Shown: positions 1-9,855, numbered from the stretch's first letter. The stretch: 64,000 nt of DNA from Mucilaginibacter sp. (GCA_030445275.1 JAUCSE010000047.1:29639-93638), one strand, 5' to 3'. Notes: generated from the letters alone by a model not told the origin. Made by a program: numbers and translations.

Positions 1-228
1 GCCATGATCAGGTGATATGGTAAATTTTATAAGTAATACCAATTAAACATTACCATAATGTAAATATCAGATTAAATAATATTTACACATAATCATAAAA
101 TACTGATCATATGCTAATTAAAATAGAAAGGTTCATAAATCATTTATCGGATTTTTGATTGCTGCAATTTTCAAAGCATTAACCTTAATCAACAATTATG
201 ATCTATGAACCAGTAAGTTTGGCAATAC

Positions 229-423
229 CTAACGCAAGCTCTTTGAATAGTCAAGTATCTGGTGTATAGTCTGTAATTTGGGTTTTTTATTCAAAAGGTC
301 CAAACCAGCACGAATCGAATTGTAAAATATCACTTCGTCGGCATCCAGATTTTCCAGCCCATTCCCGTTCACTAAAGCTTGATTAGCCATTCCATTTAAC
401 GTTGTTGTAAAAGTTTCATCCAT
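229..423 (-). CDS. small conserved-type protein downstream of ECF sigma factor
   Basis: A 64-residue acidic-to-neutral soluble protein with no signal peptide or membrane segment. It contains the stretch DADEVIFYNSIRAGLDLL in the middle and ends in a basic SLR. I do not know its function. It lies on the same strand as the sigma-factor gene, 207 bp downstream of it, so it could be co-transcribed or have its own promoter in the AT-rich gap. Similar small proteins beside this sigma factor are familiar to me from Sphingobacteriaceae, but I cannot verify conservation here. It is too small for a classical anti-sigma factor with a transmembrane segment. Confidence 0.6.
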   Translation of the reverse strand: MDETFTTTLNGMANQALVNGNGLENLDADEVIFYNSIRAGLDLLNKKPKLQTIHQILDYSKSLR

Positions 424-630
424 AAGCTTATTTTGTAATAAATTTTATATGATTTATAACGGTGGCTTAAAGATAATATTTTGTTAAATGAAAATTAAAT
501 GAAATTTTTTTATTTATTCTCTGGGCTATCAGCTATTAACTCATTGAATGAGTGATTAATGCATAATTAAAATAATTATTACTTTGCTATTAAAATTAAT
601 CAATGAGCAAATAATAACTCATAAAAATGC

Positions 631-1215
631 CTAATTCTTTAAACTCATCTCTTTACTTTGCATCATTTTGCGCAGGTTGTTGAGCGCGTAACGCATACGG
701 CCAAGCGCGGTATTGATGCTTACTTCGGTAATATCAGCAATTTCTTTAAAGCTCATATCGCCAAAGTGACGCATAATCAATACCTCTTTTTGCTCTGATG
801 GCAAAAGCTGTATCAGTGTTTTAAGGTCTTTATGAGTTTGTTCACGCACCATGCGGTCTTCGGTACTCTCGTCGTAATTGCCCAACACTTCAAAAATATC
901 AAAGTCGTCGCCATTACTTACCATGGGGGCACGTTTTTCGCGACGGAAGTGGTCAATAACCAAGTTGTGGGCAATACGGGTTACCCAAGGTAAAAACTTA
1001 CCTTCTTCGTTATACTTTCCAGCTTTAAGGGTATTGATCACCTTTATAAAAGTATCCTGAAAAATATCCTCGGCCAGGTATTCGTCTTTTACCAGCAAAT
1101 AAATGGAGGTATATATTTTAGATTGATAACGCCTGATCAATTCTACCAGTCCTGCTTCGTCGCCGGCAATATATAGATGGATTAGATCCTGATCACTCTT
1201 CAATTGAAAATCCAT
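631..1215 (-). CDS. ECF-type RNA polymerase sigma factor (sigma-70 family)
   Basis: A 194-residue protein with the two-domain ECF architecture. Region 2 is at about residues 20-95, with the YLAEDIFQDTFIKV segment for -10 recognition and a DNA-melting WVTRIAHNLVIDHFRR segment. Region 4 is at about 125-185, with the helix-turn-helix FKEIADITEVSINTALGRMR. It would direct core RNA polymerase to a subset of promoters. No membrane anti-sigma (FecR-type) gene is adjacent, and no SusC/FecA receptor, so it does not look like an iron or glycan signalling ECF. It is more like the stand-alone housekeeping-type rpoE genes common in Bacteroidota. The regulon cannot be deduced from this window. Confidence 0.93.
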   Translation of the reverse strand: MDFQLKSDQDLIHLYIAGDEAGLVELIRRYQSKIYTSIYLLVKDEYLAEDIFQDTFIKVINTLKAGKYNEEGKFLPWVTRIAHNLVIDHFRREKRAPMVSNGDDFDIFEVLGNYDESTEDRMVREQTHKDLKTLIQLLPSEQKEVLIMRHFGDMSFKEIADITEVSINTALGRMRYALNNLRKMMQSKEMSLKN

Positions 1216-1655
1216 AGAAAGTACTACTTAAACTTAATTTTTAGTTAAAAACTTATGAAGTAAAGTATATTCTATAGCGTGCTCCTTAGGGGGTTAAGAA
1301 TTTGTTACTCCAAATAAAACAAATTCCCTGCTAAAAAGCAAATTATATTTTTCAATTACTTCGGTTTATCCAGGTTCATTAGGTTTATTAAAGGCCTGGC
1401 CATTAATAATTTTGATATCCCTTATGGGGTTTGACAACTATAACCAATGATGGTTTAATACCTTTTAAAATAAAACTTACAACCTGGGCATCTAAATTTC
1501 AAAATCCAAAAAACGGACGCACCAATACTCGCATTGGTATATGTAAAATCGGAAAAAATATGATCCTGTTCTGTTAAAATATGTTAAACTTTCAGAAACT
1601 GATTCTAGTCGGGTTATTTTAGGTAGATTAAATCAATAGTCCTTATCAATTAGTT
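1216..1655. other. intergenic region between divergent genes
   Basis: 440 bp between the divergent sigma-factor and S41 peptidase genes. It must hold both promoters. It is AT-rich with a few short GC-richer patches. I find no perfect TAnnTTTG box correctly placed for either gene, only a near match (TAAATTTC at about 1492-1499) for the plus-strand gene. I see no ORF, tRNA or long inverted repeat. Confidence 0.4.
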
Positions 1656-3884
1656 ATGCGGTTAACCATGCTCATCATCCTGCTAACTGCCGGTATTACA
1701 CTTAAAGCCCAGGTAAAATTTAACGGGAACATAGAAGAATTAGATAATAAGGGTAATCCTGTTGGCTGGGATTTAACCTATAAGCATTATAACACCTATG
1801 AGGTTAAAATAGATAGCAGTGTTAAATTTCAGGGCAAATACGCCCTATCAATTTCACCTGGCAATAGTAAAGAGAGCTATGGCATGATCGGTTTTCCTAT
1901 TAACCAACATTTGCAGGGCAAAATATTAACATTAGCAGGGTTCATTAAAACCGAAAACGTTACCGGCGGTTCTGCAACTTTATGGCTCCGTGTTAATGGC
2001 GAAAATAAACGGGCACTTAGCTATGCCGATAATGAAAAAGATGGCATAACCGGTACAACCAATTGGAAGGAATATGGGGTACAGGTACCATATAATGACC
2101 AGGATGCACTTACTATAGAAGTTGGTGCCATGTTGACCGGCAAGGGAAAAATGTGGATAGACAGTCTGAGGCTGTACCTGGACTATAAACCAATAGCTGA
2201 GGCAATAATAACCCCCAGGCCTTCATTTTTAGCATCAAAGGATACCGCGCTTTCAAAATCATCAGGAATTGATACCATTCTAAGTACACCCCAAAACATT
2301 AAATATTTAACCTTACTGGGCGAGTTATGGGGCTTTTTAAAATACCATCACCCTGCCATAGCCAATGGAGATTATAACTGGGACAACCAACTGTTCATGA
2401 TTTTACCCACCATATTGAATTGCCATACTGATCAGCAATTATCTGACGCGATGGAAAAATGGGTTGACAGCCTGGATAAGCCCCCGCTTTGTACAAGCTG
2501 CACACCAATAGATCAAGTAAAGAACATTGCTGTTAAGCCAGATTATGGCAGCCTGTTTACCAACCCTGTTTTTACAAAATCATTAACTGATAAACTCCGG
2601 TTTATATTGGCCAATAGTAATAATACCGCCAATTATTATATAGATAGATCAAGAGGTATCAGCTCTATATTTAAGCACGAGCAAACCTATAATGATATCA
2701 AATATCCCGATGCAGGCATCCGGCTGCTGGCCTTATACCGGTACTGGAACATGATACAGTATTTTTCGCCCAACCGTAACCTGATCACCGAAGACTGGAA
2801 TACAATACTACCGACCTTTATTCCGCAACTTATTCATGCCAATAACCAATTCGCTTACCTTAAAACCATGGTTAAACTGATCAGCACCACTCATGATACT
2901 CATGCATTTATTACAATTGGTGCTTATGATGAATACTTTGGTAATTACAGAGTTCCTTTCCAGGCTAAATTCATCGAGAATAAATTGGTAGTAACCGGTT
3001 ATTATAAAGATACCCTGCAAGTAAAAGAGCATTTTAAGCCCGGCGACATTATCACATCTATCAATGGAACACCAGTAAACCAGCTGATAAAAAATTACAT
3101 GTCGGTGTCATCCGCATCTAACACCGCCGCGGCGTTAAGGGATATGCCCGGCAAGTATCTGCTAAAAAGCAAAAAGGGTATGTTTAAATTCACTTTATTA
3201 AGAGATAACCGGCCATTAGTAATAAACCAACAAGCGGTAGAAAAAAATAAAATTGATTTTTATGGATACGATATGAACCCGGATGCCAATGCCCCTGCTT
3301 ATCATTTAATAAACAAACAAGTTGCTTACATTTTCCCAGGCCGGTATAAAAGCGGTGGTATAGATAGTATCAAAAAGCAATTGGTGTACACAAAGGGCAT
3401 TATTGTAGATATGCGAGGCTATCCATCGGGCGATATACTTAATGATCTTAATAATTTCATTAAGTCTGATTCGTCTGATTTTGTGCAAATGAGTTACACC
3501 ACGGTAACCCGGCCGGGTTTATTTTTTTACAATCCCGCAGGTAAAACAGGTAACAAGAACCCTGATTATTACAAGGGCAAAGTGGTGGTTATTGTAAATG
3601 AAACATCGCAAAGTGCTGCCGAATTTGCTACTATGGCTTTTCAATCCGCACCAAATGTAACTGTAATTGGCAGTACCACAGCTGGCGCCGATGGGGATAT
3701 TACGGATGTCCCTTTGCCAGGTATCACAACCTATATGTCTGGAATGGGCGTTTATTATCCCGATGGCAGCAATGCACAGCGTAATGGTGTAAAAATTAAT
3801 TATCTGATAAAACCCACCATACAGGGAATAAAAAATGGGAAGGATGAACTTTTAGAAAAAGCAAAACAGCTTATTGAAAATTAA
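1656..3884 (+). CDS. secreted S41 family peptidase with N-terminal carbohydrate-binding-like domain
   Basis: A 742-residue protein with a signal peptide (hydrophobic MLIILLTAGITLKA ending in AQ). Residues about 20-180 resemble a CBM4/9-like beta-sandwich. A PDZ-like segment follows (EHFKPGDIITSINGTPV, about 455-475). The C-terminal third is the S41 tail-specific protease core, with IVDMRGYPSGDI and the serine segment NETSQSAAEFATMAF near residue 650. The later loop reads GSTTAGADGDIT and has no Lys, so this is the tricorn/IRBP-like branch rather than a Ser-Lys CtpA protease. It is predicted to be periplasmic or exported, degrading partly unfolded proteins or peptides. It is monocistronic by layout: divergent from the sigma gene and 206 bp before uvrA. 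The substrate is unknown. Confidence 0.88.
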   Translation: MRLTMLIILLTAGITLKAQVKFNGNIEELDNKGNPVGWDLTYKHYNTYEVKIDSSVKFQGKYALSISPGNSKESYGMIGFPINQHLQGKILTLAGFIKTENVTGGSATLWLRVNGENKRALSYADNEKDGITGTTNWKEYGVQVPYNDQDALTIEVGAMLTGKGKMWIDSLRLYLDYKPIAEAIITPRPSFLASKDTALSKSSGIDTILSTPQNIKYLTLLGELWGFLKYHHPAIANGDYNWDNQLFMILPTILNCHTDQQLSDAMEKWVDSLDKPPLCTSCTPIDQVKNIAVKPDYGSLFTNPVFTKSLTDKLRFILANSNNTANYYIDRSRGISSIFKHEQTYNDIKYPDAGIRLLALYRYWNMIQYFSPNRNLITEDWNTILPTFIPQLIHANNQFAYLKTMVKLISTTHDTHAFITIGAYDEYFGNYRVPFQAKFIENKLVVTGYYKDTLQVKEHFKPGDIITSINGTPVNQLIKNYMSVSSASNTAAALRDMPGKYLLKSKKGMFKFTLLRDNRPLVINQQAVEKNKIDFYGYDMNPDANAPAYHLINKQVAYIFPGRYKSGGIDSIKKQLVYTKGIIVDMRGYPSGDILNDLNNFIKSDSSDFVQMSYTTVTRPGLFFYNPAGKTGNKNPDYYKGKVVVIVNETSQSAAEFATMAFQSAPNVTVIGSTTAGADGDITDVPLPGITTYMSGMGVYYPDGSNAQRNGVKINYLIKPTIQGIKNGKDELLEKAKQLIEN

Positions 3885-4065
3885 TAATGATTTGCCTCAG
3901 TGCCCCCAGGCATCTACTTTAAAAACCTATATAAATTATTAAAAGTCAACAAACTGTAAACTCCCTGAGTTATTTGGAATAAAGCTGCAAACAAAGTAAA
4001 ACCGATTTGGATTCTGCTAAATATTTTAGGATTTTTGCATTTCGGAAAAAAAACCATGGTCAATA

Positions 4066-4096
4066 GTCCATAGTAATTTGAAGTACAACTATGGAC
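4066..4096. repeat. short inverted repeat upstream of uvrA
   Basis: GTCCATAGT (4066-4074) and ACTATGGAC (4088-4096) are perfect complements around a 13-nt loop, with further partial complementarity outside. It has the look of the dispersed 'tagtccatagt' intergenic elements of Sphingobacteriaceae. Because an ATG at 4091 lies inside the right arm, the repeat argues that this ATG is not the uvrA start. Confidence 0.6.
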
Positions 4097-4114
4097 CATC
4101 GACTATCAACTATT

Positions 4115-7027
4115 ATGACCAAAGAAGCAGAAAAAGATCCGCAGAAACATATCATTATTAAAGGGGCCAGGGTGCACAATCTTAAGAATATGGATGTGGC
4201 CATCCCCAAAAACAAGCTGGTTGTAGTAACAGGCATGTCAGGTTCGGGCAAATCATCACTTGCTTTTGATACTTTATATGCCGAAGGTCAGCGCCGTTAT
4301 GTAGAAAGTTTATCGTCATACGCCCGCCAGTTTTTGGGTCGTATGAATAAGCCCGATGTTGATTATATTAAAGGCATTGCCCCTGCTATTGCTATTGAAC
4401 AAAAGGTAATTACCTCAAACCCGCGCTCAACAGTAGGTACATCAACAGAAATATATGATTATTTGAAGCTTCTGTTTTCGCGTATTGGTAAAACTATATC
4501 TCCGGTATCTGGTCTGCCGGTAAAAAAAGATTCGGTTACCGATGTGGTGAACTTTATACTTTCGCAACCCGACGAAACCCAGGTAACCATTTTAGCCCCA
4601 CTATATCCGCATAACAACCGCAGCTTAAAAGAAGAGCTGGCTGTGTTGATGCAAAAAGGTTTTGTGAGGGTGGAGTATCTAAACAAACTATCAAAAATTG
4701 AGGCTTTGTTGGAGGATGAATCTATCGAAAATACATCCTTAGTGGCCGAGGTTCATGGTGAGAAGAAGGCTAAAGGCAAAAAGCTGAAAGCCGAAAGTGA
4801 TGAAACCGAAATAGCAGATCAGGAAACACCAACCCATTATCCCGGGGTTCGTATTGTGATTGACAGGATATCAAAAAGCGAAGAAGACGAAACCATAAGC
4901 CGCCTGGGTGATTCCATACAGACCGCTTTTTTTGAGGGTAAAGGCGATTGCTATGTGCGTTACCAGGAACCTGATGCGGATGCAGAGCAGGAACGCTTTT
5001 TTTGCGACCGCTTTGAACTCGACGGCATAAAATTTGAAGAACCAACTCCCAACTTTTTCAGCTTTAACAACCCATACGGAGCCTGCAAAAAATGCGAAGG
5101 CTATGGCAAAGTGATCGGTATTGATGAGGATCTGGTGATCCCTGATAAAAGTAAAAGTATATACGAAGGCGCGATTGCCCCCTGGCGCGGCGAAAAAATG
5201 CGAGAGTGGAATGACACCCTGGTAAAACATGCCATTCAGTTCGATTTTCCGATACACCGCCAATACAACCAGCTAACTCCTAAAGAGCAAAAGCTGCTAT
5301 GGACCGGTAATAAATATTTCCGCGGACTGGACGAATTTTTCCAGGAGATGGAAGCCCAAACCTATAAAATACAGTACCGGGTTATGCTATCCCGTTATCG
5401 TGGTAAAACTACCTGCCCCGAGTGTAAGGGCAGTCGCCTGCGTCAGGATGCATCATATGTAAAGATCAATGAGCGCTCCATTACCGATGTGGTATTGATG
5501 CCGCTGGATAAAGCGCTGGAATTTTTCCAGGGTTTACAGCTTAACGAAACCGATGCCAAAATAGGTAAACGCCTGCTGATGGAAATTACCAACCGGCTGG
5601 TGTTTTTAAATGATGTGGGCTTAAATTATTTAACGCTCAACCGCTTATCAAATACCTTATCAGGCGGCGAGTCGCAACGTATTAACCTGGCAACTTCACT
5701 AGGCAGTAGCCTGGTGGGCTCCATTTATGTACTGGACGAACCCAGCATCGGCCTTCATCCACGTGATACCCAACGCCTCATAAGTGTGCTTAAATCGTTG
5801 CGCGATGTAGGCAATACCGTACTGGTGGTGGAGCATGAGGAAGAGATCATGAAAGCAGCCGACCATATTATTGATATTGGCCCCGAAGCCGGTACACATG
5901 GCGGCGAACTGATATTTACTGGCACGTACGACGAAATCATTAAGGATGATAACAGCTTAACCGGCAGGTACCTGAGCGGCAAGGATGAAATTTCCATCCC
6001 CACAAGTCGCCGTAAATGGAACGACTTTATTGAGATAAAAGGCGCGCGCGAAAACAATCTGCAGCATGTTAATGCCAAATTCCCGTTAGGGGTGCTAACC
6101 GTGGTTACCGGTGTATCAGGCTCGGGTAAAACCAGTTTGGTAAAACGGATACTGGCCCCTGCCCTGCAAAAAACGCTGGGTAATTACTCAGGCGAGCAAA
6201 CCGGATCATATGACAGTATTGATGGCGATTATGCAAAAATTGAACAGGTAGAGCTGGTTGATCAAAACCCGATCGGCCGTTCATCGCGCTCAAACCCGGT
6301 TACCTATGTAAAGGCCTGGGACGAGATCCGCAATCTGTATGCCTCACAACCTGCAGCCAAAGCAGCTGGTTTAAAACCATCGGCATTTTCTTTTAATGTA
6401 GAGGGCGGTCGTTGTGATGTTTGCCAGGGCGAAGGCGAAGTGAAAATAGAGATGCAGTTTATGGCCGATATTTTCCTGACCTGCGAAACCTGTGGTGGCA
6501 ATCGTTTTAAACAACACATACTGGACATTACCTACAATGAAAAAAATGTAGCCGAAGTGCTGCACATGACCATTGACGAGGCCCTGCTATTTTTTGCCAA
6601 GGAGCCAAAGATCATCGCCAGGATAAAACCGTTGGTTGATGTAGGTTTGGGTTACGTACAGTTGGGGCAATCGTCAAATACCCTATCGGGTGGTGAGGCA
6701 CAGCGTATCAAGCTGGCATCGTTCCTGGTAAAGGGCAACAATACCCATAAAACGCTCTTTATTTTTGATGAGCCTACCACCGGCCTGCATTTTGCCGATA
6801 TTAAGAAACTGCTTAAATCATTTGATGCCCTACTGGAGCATGGCAACACTATTATTGTAATTGAACACAATATGGATGTGATAAAATGTGCCGACTGGAT
6901 AATCGACATCGGCCCCGATGGCGGCGACCGTGGCGGTAAAGTTGTATTTGAGGGCTTGCCCGAGGATCTGATCAAAGAGAAAAAATCACACACCGGCCAT
7001 TATTTAAAAGAACGGTTCGGTAAGTAA
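4115..7027 (+). CDS. uvrA: excinuclease ABC subunit A (UvrA)
   Basis: A 970-residue UvrA, the damage-sensing dimeric ATPase of nucleotide excision repair that loads UvrB on DNA lesions. Two ABC ATPase modules are visible. Walker [10 protein letters not shown] is near residue 42 and GVSGSGKTS near 665. Signature [11 protein letters not shown] is near 515 and [11 protein letters not shown] near 855. Zinc modules include the CKKCEGYG / CPECKG pair and the C-terminal CDVCQGEGE ... CETCGGNR pair. A Lys/Glu-rich low-complexity insert (about residues 205-235) makes it slightly longer than the usual 940. I prefer ATG 4115 over the in-frame ATG 4091, which lies in an inverted repeat. It is a single gene followed at once by a terminator. 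Bacteroidota often encode more than one UvrA, so which copy this is cannot be said. Confidence 0.96.
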   Translation: MTKEAEKDPQKHIIIKGARVHNLKNMDVAIPKNKLVVVTGMSGSGKSSLAFDTLYAEGQRRYVESLSSYARQFLGRMNKPDVDYIKGIAPAIAIEQKVITSNPRSTVGTSTEIYDYLKLLFSRIGKTISPVSGLPVKKDSVTDVVNFILSQPDETQVTILAPLYPHNNRSLKEELAVLMQKGFVRVEYLNKLSKIEALLEDESIENTSLVAEVHGEKKAKGKKLKAESDETEIADQETPTHYPGVRIVIDRISKSEEDETISRLGDSIQTAFFEGKGDCYVRYQEPDADAEQERFFCDRFELDGIKFEEPTPNFFSFNNPYGACKKCEGYGKVIGIDEDLVIPDKSKSIYEGAIAPWRGEKMREWNDTLVKHAIQFDFPIHRQYNQLTPKEQKLLWTGNKYFRGLDEFFQEMEAQTYKIQYRVMLSRYRGKTTCPECKGSRLRQDASYVKINERSITDVVLMPLDKALEFFQGLQLNETDAKIGKRLLMEITNRLVFLNDVGLNYLTLNRLSNTLSGGESQRINLATSLGSSLVGSIYVLDEPSIGLHPRDTQRLISVLKSLRDVGNTVLVVEHEEEIMKAADHIIDIGPEAGTHGGELIFTGTYDEIIKDDNSLTGRYLSGKDEISIPTSRRKWNDFIEIKGARENNLQHVNAKFPLGVLTVVTGVSGSGKTSLVKRILAPALQKTLGNYSGEQTGSYDSIDGDYAKIEQVELVDQNPIGRSSRSNPVTYVKAWDEIRNLYASQPAAKAAGLKPSAFSFNVEGGRCDVCQGEGEVKIEMQFMADIFLTCETCGGNRFKQHILDITYNEKNVAEVLHMTIDEALLFFAKEPKIIARIKPLVDVGLGYVQLGQSSNTLSGGEAQRIKLASFLVKGNNTHKTLFIFDEPTTGLHFADIKKLLKSFDALLEHGNTIIVIEHNMDVIKCADWIIDIGPDGGDRGGKVVFEGLPEDLIKEKKSHTGHYLKERFGK

Positions 7028-7037
7028 ATGTTCATAC

Positions 7038-7072
7038 AAAAAGGTTTTGCTGTTAACAGCAAAACCTTTTTT
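7038..7072 (+). terminator. rho-independent terminator of uvrA
   Basis: A perfect hairpin starting 11 bp after the uvrA stop. The arms AAAAGGTTTTGCTG and CAGCAAAACCTTTT surround a TTAA loop and are followed by a T run. The symmetric A/T flanks could let it work in both directions. Confidence 0.85.
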
Positions 7073-7085
7073 GGTCCCCCCCACA

Positions 7086-7171
7086 CGTCATTGCGAGCGC
7101 AGTGTGGCAATCCCCAATATGTAGAGCGACCCTGTATAGTTAGGGATTGCCACACTGCGCTCGCAATGACG
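7086..7171. repeat. dispersed inverted-repeat element with perfect 29-bp arms
   Basis: The arms 7086-7114 and 7143-7171 are exact reverse complements over 29 bp (beginning CGTCATTGCGAGCGCAGT) around a 28-bp loop. It does not code and has no T run. It resembles the REP/MITE-like elements that recur between genes in Mucilaginibacter-type genomes. Confidence 0.85.
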
Positions 7172-7299
7172 GGGTGGTATATCACGTAAATTTCCTCTTT
7201 ATTTTCCTAATCGAAATATTTATATTTACTTCATAAAGCCCTAATCTTTTGTTATCAGCCTGTAAACGGGCTTATTATGAACACCTAAATCTCACCATT

Positions 7300-7881
7300 A
7301 TGCCTGATACAAAAGAGTTCTATGCAGACATTCGTCCGTTGTTTGGCGGTCATTTAATACAAAGTCAGGTTGATGGTATTCAAGCCATATTAAAAGCTAT
7401 AGCAGATGCCGGTATTACAGATAACAGAAAAATAGCCTATATGCTGGCTACTGTTTTTCATGAAACCGGCCAAACCATGCAACCTGTCTCAGAAAATGGA
7501 AAAGGTGCAGGGCATGATTACGGCAAAAAATTAAAGATGGGCGGAGGCCCGGGCAAACGCATTCCATACACTACTCCCAACGAATTATATTACGGTCGTG
7601 GTTACGTACAACTAACCTGGTATGAAAATTATGAAAGCATGGGTAAATTGTTAAATATCGACCTGCTCGATAACCCGGATCTGGCTTTACAACCATCAAT
7701 AGCTGCCGCCATCATGATCAAAGGGATGACAGGCGGTTTATTTACCGGCGTAGGCCTGGATAAATATTTTACTGATAAACGTACCGACTGGGTAAACGCC
7801 CGTAAAATAATTAACGGCCTTGACATGGCCAAAACTATAGCAGGTTATGCCAAGGTTTTTTATAAGGGGTTGAATGAGTAA
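7300..7881 (+). CDS. GH19-like chitinase/peptidoglycan hydrolase
   Basis: From ATG 7300 the protein has 193 residues. It matches the COG3179/GH19 'predicted chitinase' pattern: ATVFHETGQTMQPVSE holds the likely catalytic Glu (about residue 57 from this start), followed by the YGRGYVQLTWYENYESMGK substrate-groove motif and PDLALQPSIAAAIMIKG. These proteins have a lysozyme-like fold and cut beta-1,4 links in peptidoglycan or chitin. Many are phage or phage-tail endolysins. No signal peptide, holin or phage gene is nearby, so export is unexplained. The frame is open upstream to a TTG at 7249, but ATG 7300 gives the usual family N-terminus. Confidence 0.8.
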   Translation: MPDTKEFYADIRPLFGGHLIQSQVDGIQAILKAIADAGITDNRKIAYMLATVFHETGQTMQPVSENGKGAGHDYGKKLKMGGGPGKRIPYTTPNELYYGRGYVQLTWYENYESMGKLLNIDLLDNPDLALQPSIAAAIMIKGMTGGLFTGVGLDKYFTDKRTDWVNARKIINGLDMAKTIAGYAKVFYKGLNE

Positions 7882-7887
7882 GGGAAA

Positions 7888-7933
7888 TTTTGTCTGAACC
7901 GTGATTTTTTGGATTAAAGGATTATCACGATTA
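7888..7933. repeat. half of a dispersed palindromic element
   Basis: It begins TTTTGTCTGAACC and continues GGATTAAAGGATTATCACGA. The same arrangement forms the left half of the element at 8350-8443. It lies just past the 3' end of the CdiI-like gene, so half-element copies lie on both sides of that gene. Confidence 0.65.
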
Positions 7934-7938
7934 GAGTT

Positions 7939-8334
7939 TTAGCTATAGAATTTTTCTATAGAGATCCTCAGCCCGTCTATCTCATATCTTCTATTTACAA
8001 TGAGGTTATCTACCTGCGTCCATAGATCGGGGTTCTGTTTCCAAAAAGTGTGATCAATCCTTAGTACATTAACCAACAGATCACCTTCATACAGATCGCC
8101 TTCGGCAAACAGATCATCATTAAGCTTTTCGATAGCAAGAGGTATAAGATAGGGTAAACCATAATCCTGCCCTATCATAAGCCTTAGGTCTTCAATCGTA
8201 TACTCATTAAGCGGAACCTTTATTAATTCCAGGCAACGTTTAATAAGCTGCGTTGATGCCTCCCCCAAATCATCCGAATTCGTTTTCTCTAAATTGAAAA
8301 GCGATTTATATTGCCAGTTATTTTCGCGCTTCAT
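7939..8334 (-). CDS. CdiI-like contact-dependent inhibition immunity protein (orphan)
   Basis: A 131-residue soluble protein whose pattern LRLMIGQDYGLPYLIPLAIEKL followed by DLFAEGDLYEGDLLVNVLRI and FWKQNPDLW matches the CdiI_2-type immunity family. These neutralise toxin tips of contact-dependent or polymorphic toxins by binding them in the cytoplasm. No toxin, CdiA/CdiB or VgrG/Rhs gene is present in the neighbourhood, so this is an orphan immunity gene, which is common. It sits convergent to the GH19 gene and is bracketed by repeat elements at 7888-7933 and 8350-8443. The family assignment is from memory of the motif pattern. Confidence 0.72.
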   Translation of the reverse strand: MKRENNWQYKSLFNLEKTNSDDLGEASTQLIKRCLELIKVPLNEYTIEDLRLMIGQDYGLPYLIPLAIEKLNDDLFAEGDLYEGDLLVNVLRIDHTFWKQNPDLWTQVDNLIVNRRYEIDGLRISIEKFYS

Positions 8335-8349
8335 ACCTTTGCTTTAAGT

Positions 8350-8443
8350 TGTCTAAACTTTGATTTATGGGATTAAAGGATTACTACGATTCCTGAAAAA
8401 ATCCAGGAAATCCCTTAATCTGTTTAATCCCGGTTCAGACAAA
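8350..8443. repeat. full-length dispersed palindromic element
   Basis: It starts with TTGTCTAAACTTTG and ends with CGGTTCAGACAA. Internally, GGGATTAAAGGATT pairs imperfectly with AATCCCTTAATCTGTTTAATCCC around CCTGAAAAAATCCAGG. It is a non-coding, foldable element of about 94 bp. Its left half is repeated at 7888-7933. Confidence 0.65.
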
Positions 8444-8452
8444 ATCAACCGT

Positions 8453-8623
8453 TTACTGCCCGCCTGTTTTCAGGTACATATAAACTATACCGCCAACTAC
8501 AATGATGGCCAGTACAATAAGCCCGGTTACGCCCTTACGCTTGTCCTGGCGCATGAGCCATATTAAAAATACCACCAATGGCAGCACAAAAACCGCCCAG
8601 AAAATTAGTGAAGGAATGTTCAT
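8453..8623 (-). CDS. small two-segment membrane protein
   Basis: A 56-residue protein translated from ATG 8623: MNIPSLIFWAVFVLPLVVFL, then IWLMRQDKRKG, a second hydrophobic stretch VTGLIVLAIIVVGGIVYMY, and the tail LKTGGQ. Two transmembrane helices with a short basic loop suggest an inner-membrane hairpin with the loop in the cytoplasm. It lies downstream of tsaD on the same strand, separated only by the repeat at 8625-8729, so it may be read with tsaD. Function unknown. Confidence 0.7.
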   Translation of the reverse strand: MNIPSLIFWAVFVLPLVVFLIWLMRQDKRKGVTGLIVLAIIVVGGIVYMYLKTGGQ

Positions 8624-8624
8624 C

Positions 8625-8729
8625 TTTTAATTAGTGAATTATTGAATTAGTGATTATTACCAATTAATGAGTTATTGAATTATAGATATAGCATAAAATC
8701 TTTTCAATTCAATAAATCACTAATTAAAA
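8625..8729. repeat. AT-rich inverted repeat between tsaD and the small membrane gene
   Basis: The left arm 8625-8647 and right arm 8707-8729 are complementary at 22 of 23 positions (left arm starts TTTTAATTAGTGAATT). The element fills the gap from the tsaD stop codon, which it overlaps, to 2 bp before the next start codon. Confidence 0.75.
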
Positions 8730-9725
8730 CGGCATCCTTGCCAGTGGCGCTATCTGCTGCCCGGCAAATTCGCCTTTTAAATATTTATAGTAACCGGCAA
8801 TGGCTATCATGGCCGCGTTATCAGTACAGTATTCCATTTTGGGGACAAAGCTTTCCCAACCGTTTTTAGTGCATAGTTCTTGTAAGCCTAAACGCAATCC
8901 TGTATTCGCCGATACCCCTCCTGCCAGCGCAATCTGTTTGATGCCTTGTGCCTGTGCAGCTTTCTGCAGCTTGTTAAGCAATATGGTCACGATACGTTTT
9001 TCTACAGAGGCACAAATATCAGGCAGGTTCTGGTTGATAAAATCGGGGTTCTTAGCTACGTTATCCCTTATAAAATATAGTATAGAGGTCTTTAACCCGC
9101 TAAAGCTATAATCATATCCCGGAATTTGCGGTTCCGGAAATTTATAGGCATCAGAATTACCCTGGCGCGCGTATTTATCAATCAGCGGACCACCCGGATA
9201 AGGTAATCCCAGGATCTTGCTGGTTTTATCCATGGCCTCGCCCGCAGCATCATCAATGGTTTGGCCTATCACCTGCATGTCAAAATAATCGTTCACCAAA
9301 ACTATTTGCGTATGCCCGCCTGATACGGTGAGACATAAAAACGGAAATGTTGGTTTATGATCGCCAATAAAATGGGCTAAAATATGGGCCTGCATGTGGT
9401 TTATATCAATGAGTGGAAGGTTTTTAGCCAGTGCGAATGCCTTGGCAAATGATACCCCAACTAAAAGTGAGCCTAAAAGTCCGGGGCCGCGCGTAAAAGC
9501 TACTGCATCGATATCATTTTTGTTTACTTTTGCGTTCAATAGTGCTTGTTGAACGGCAGGAACAATATTTTGCTGATGAACCCTTGAGGCAAGCTCAGGG
9601 ACAACGCCTCCATATGCTTCGTGAATGGTTTGATTAGCAATTACATTGCTCAGTATCACCCCGTCAACACAAACAGATGCAGAGGTTTCATCACATGAAG
9701 ATTCAATTCCTAAAATTACAGACAC
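8724..9725 (-). CDS. tsaD: tRNA N6-adenosine threonylcarbamoyltransferase TsaD
   Basis: A 333-residue protein of normal length for TsaD (Kae1/Qri7/YgjD). It transfers the threonylcarbamoyl group to A37 of ANN-decoding tRNAs. It shows the N-terminal ILGIESSCDETSASV motif and the metal-binding HMQAHILAHF histidines (about residues 110-114). It also has LTVSGGHTQIVL, the glycine-rich DKTSKILGLPYPGGP, and a late GGVSANTGLR with YCTDNAAMIA, where Asp is the last metal ligand. It is cytoplasmic, working with TsaB/TsaE/TsaC encoded elsewhere. It is divergent from the TamB gene. An essential housekeeping gene in most bacteria. Confidence 0.97.
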   Translation of the reverse strand: MSVILGIESSCDETSASVCVDGVILSNVIANQTIHEAYGGVVPELASRVHQQNIVPAVQQALLNAKVNKNDIDAVAFTRGPGLLGSLLVGVSFAKAFALAKNLPLIDINHMQAHILAHFIGDHKPTFPFLCLTVSGGHTQIVLVNDYFDMQVIGQTIDDAAGEAMDKTSKILGLPYPGGPLIDKYARQGNSDAYKFPEPQIPGYDYSFSGLKTSILYFIRDNVAKNPDFINQNLPDICASVEKRIVTILLNKLQKAAQAQGIKQIALAGGVSANTGLRLGLQELCTKNGWESFVPKMEYCTDNAAMIAIAGYYKYLKGEFAGQQIAPLARMPF

Positions 9726-9732
9726 GTTATTA

Positions 9733-9855
9733 ATTATTGAATTGTTGAATTAGTGAATTAGCGATTTATTAAAATTTAGCAAACTATCATCCTTTTAAAT
9801 TGTAACATGATTTTAGTTATTCAATAAATCAATAATTCAGTAAATCAATCATTAA
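9733..9855. repeat. AT-rich imperfect inverted repeats between tsaD and tamB-like gene
   Basis: The left part (TTGAATTGTTGAATTAGTGA region) and right part (TCAATAAATCAATAATTCAG region) are imperfect reverse complements of the same type as 8625-8729. The gap carries both divergent promoters, but I see no clear -7 box. Confidence 0.5.

Noticed and set aside
4091..4114. ATG 4091 as uvrA start
   Set aside because: It lies inside the right arm of an inverted repeat, and the added residues MDHRLSTI have no UvrA character. ATG 4115 fits the family better.
7249..7299. TTG start upstream of the GH19-like gene
   Set aside because: The added residues do not resemble a signal peptide or the family N-terminus. 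ATG 7300 is in a normal place.
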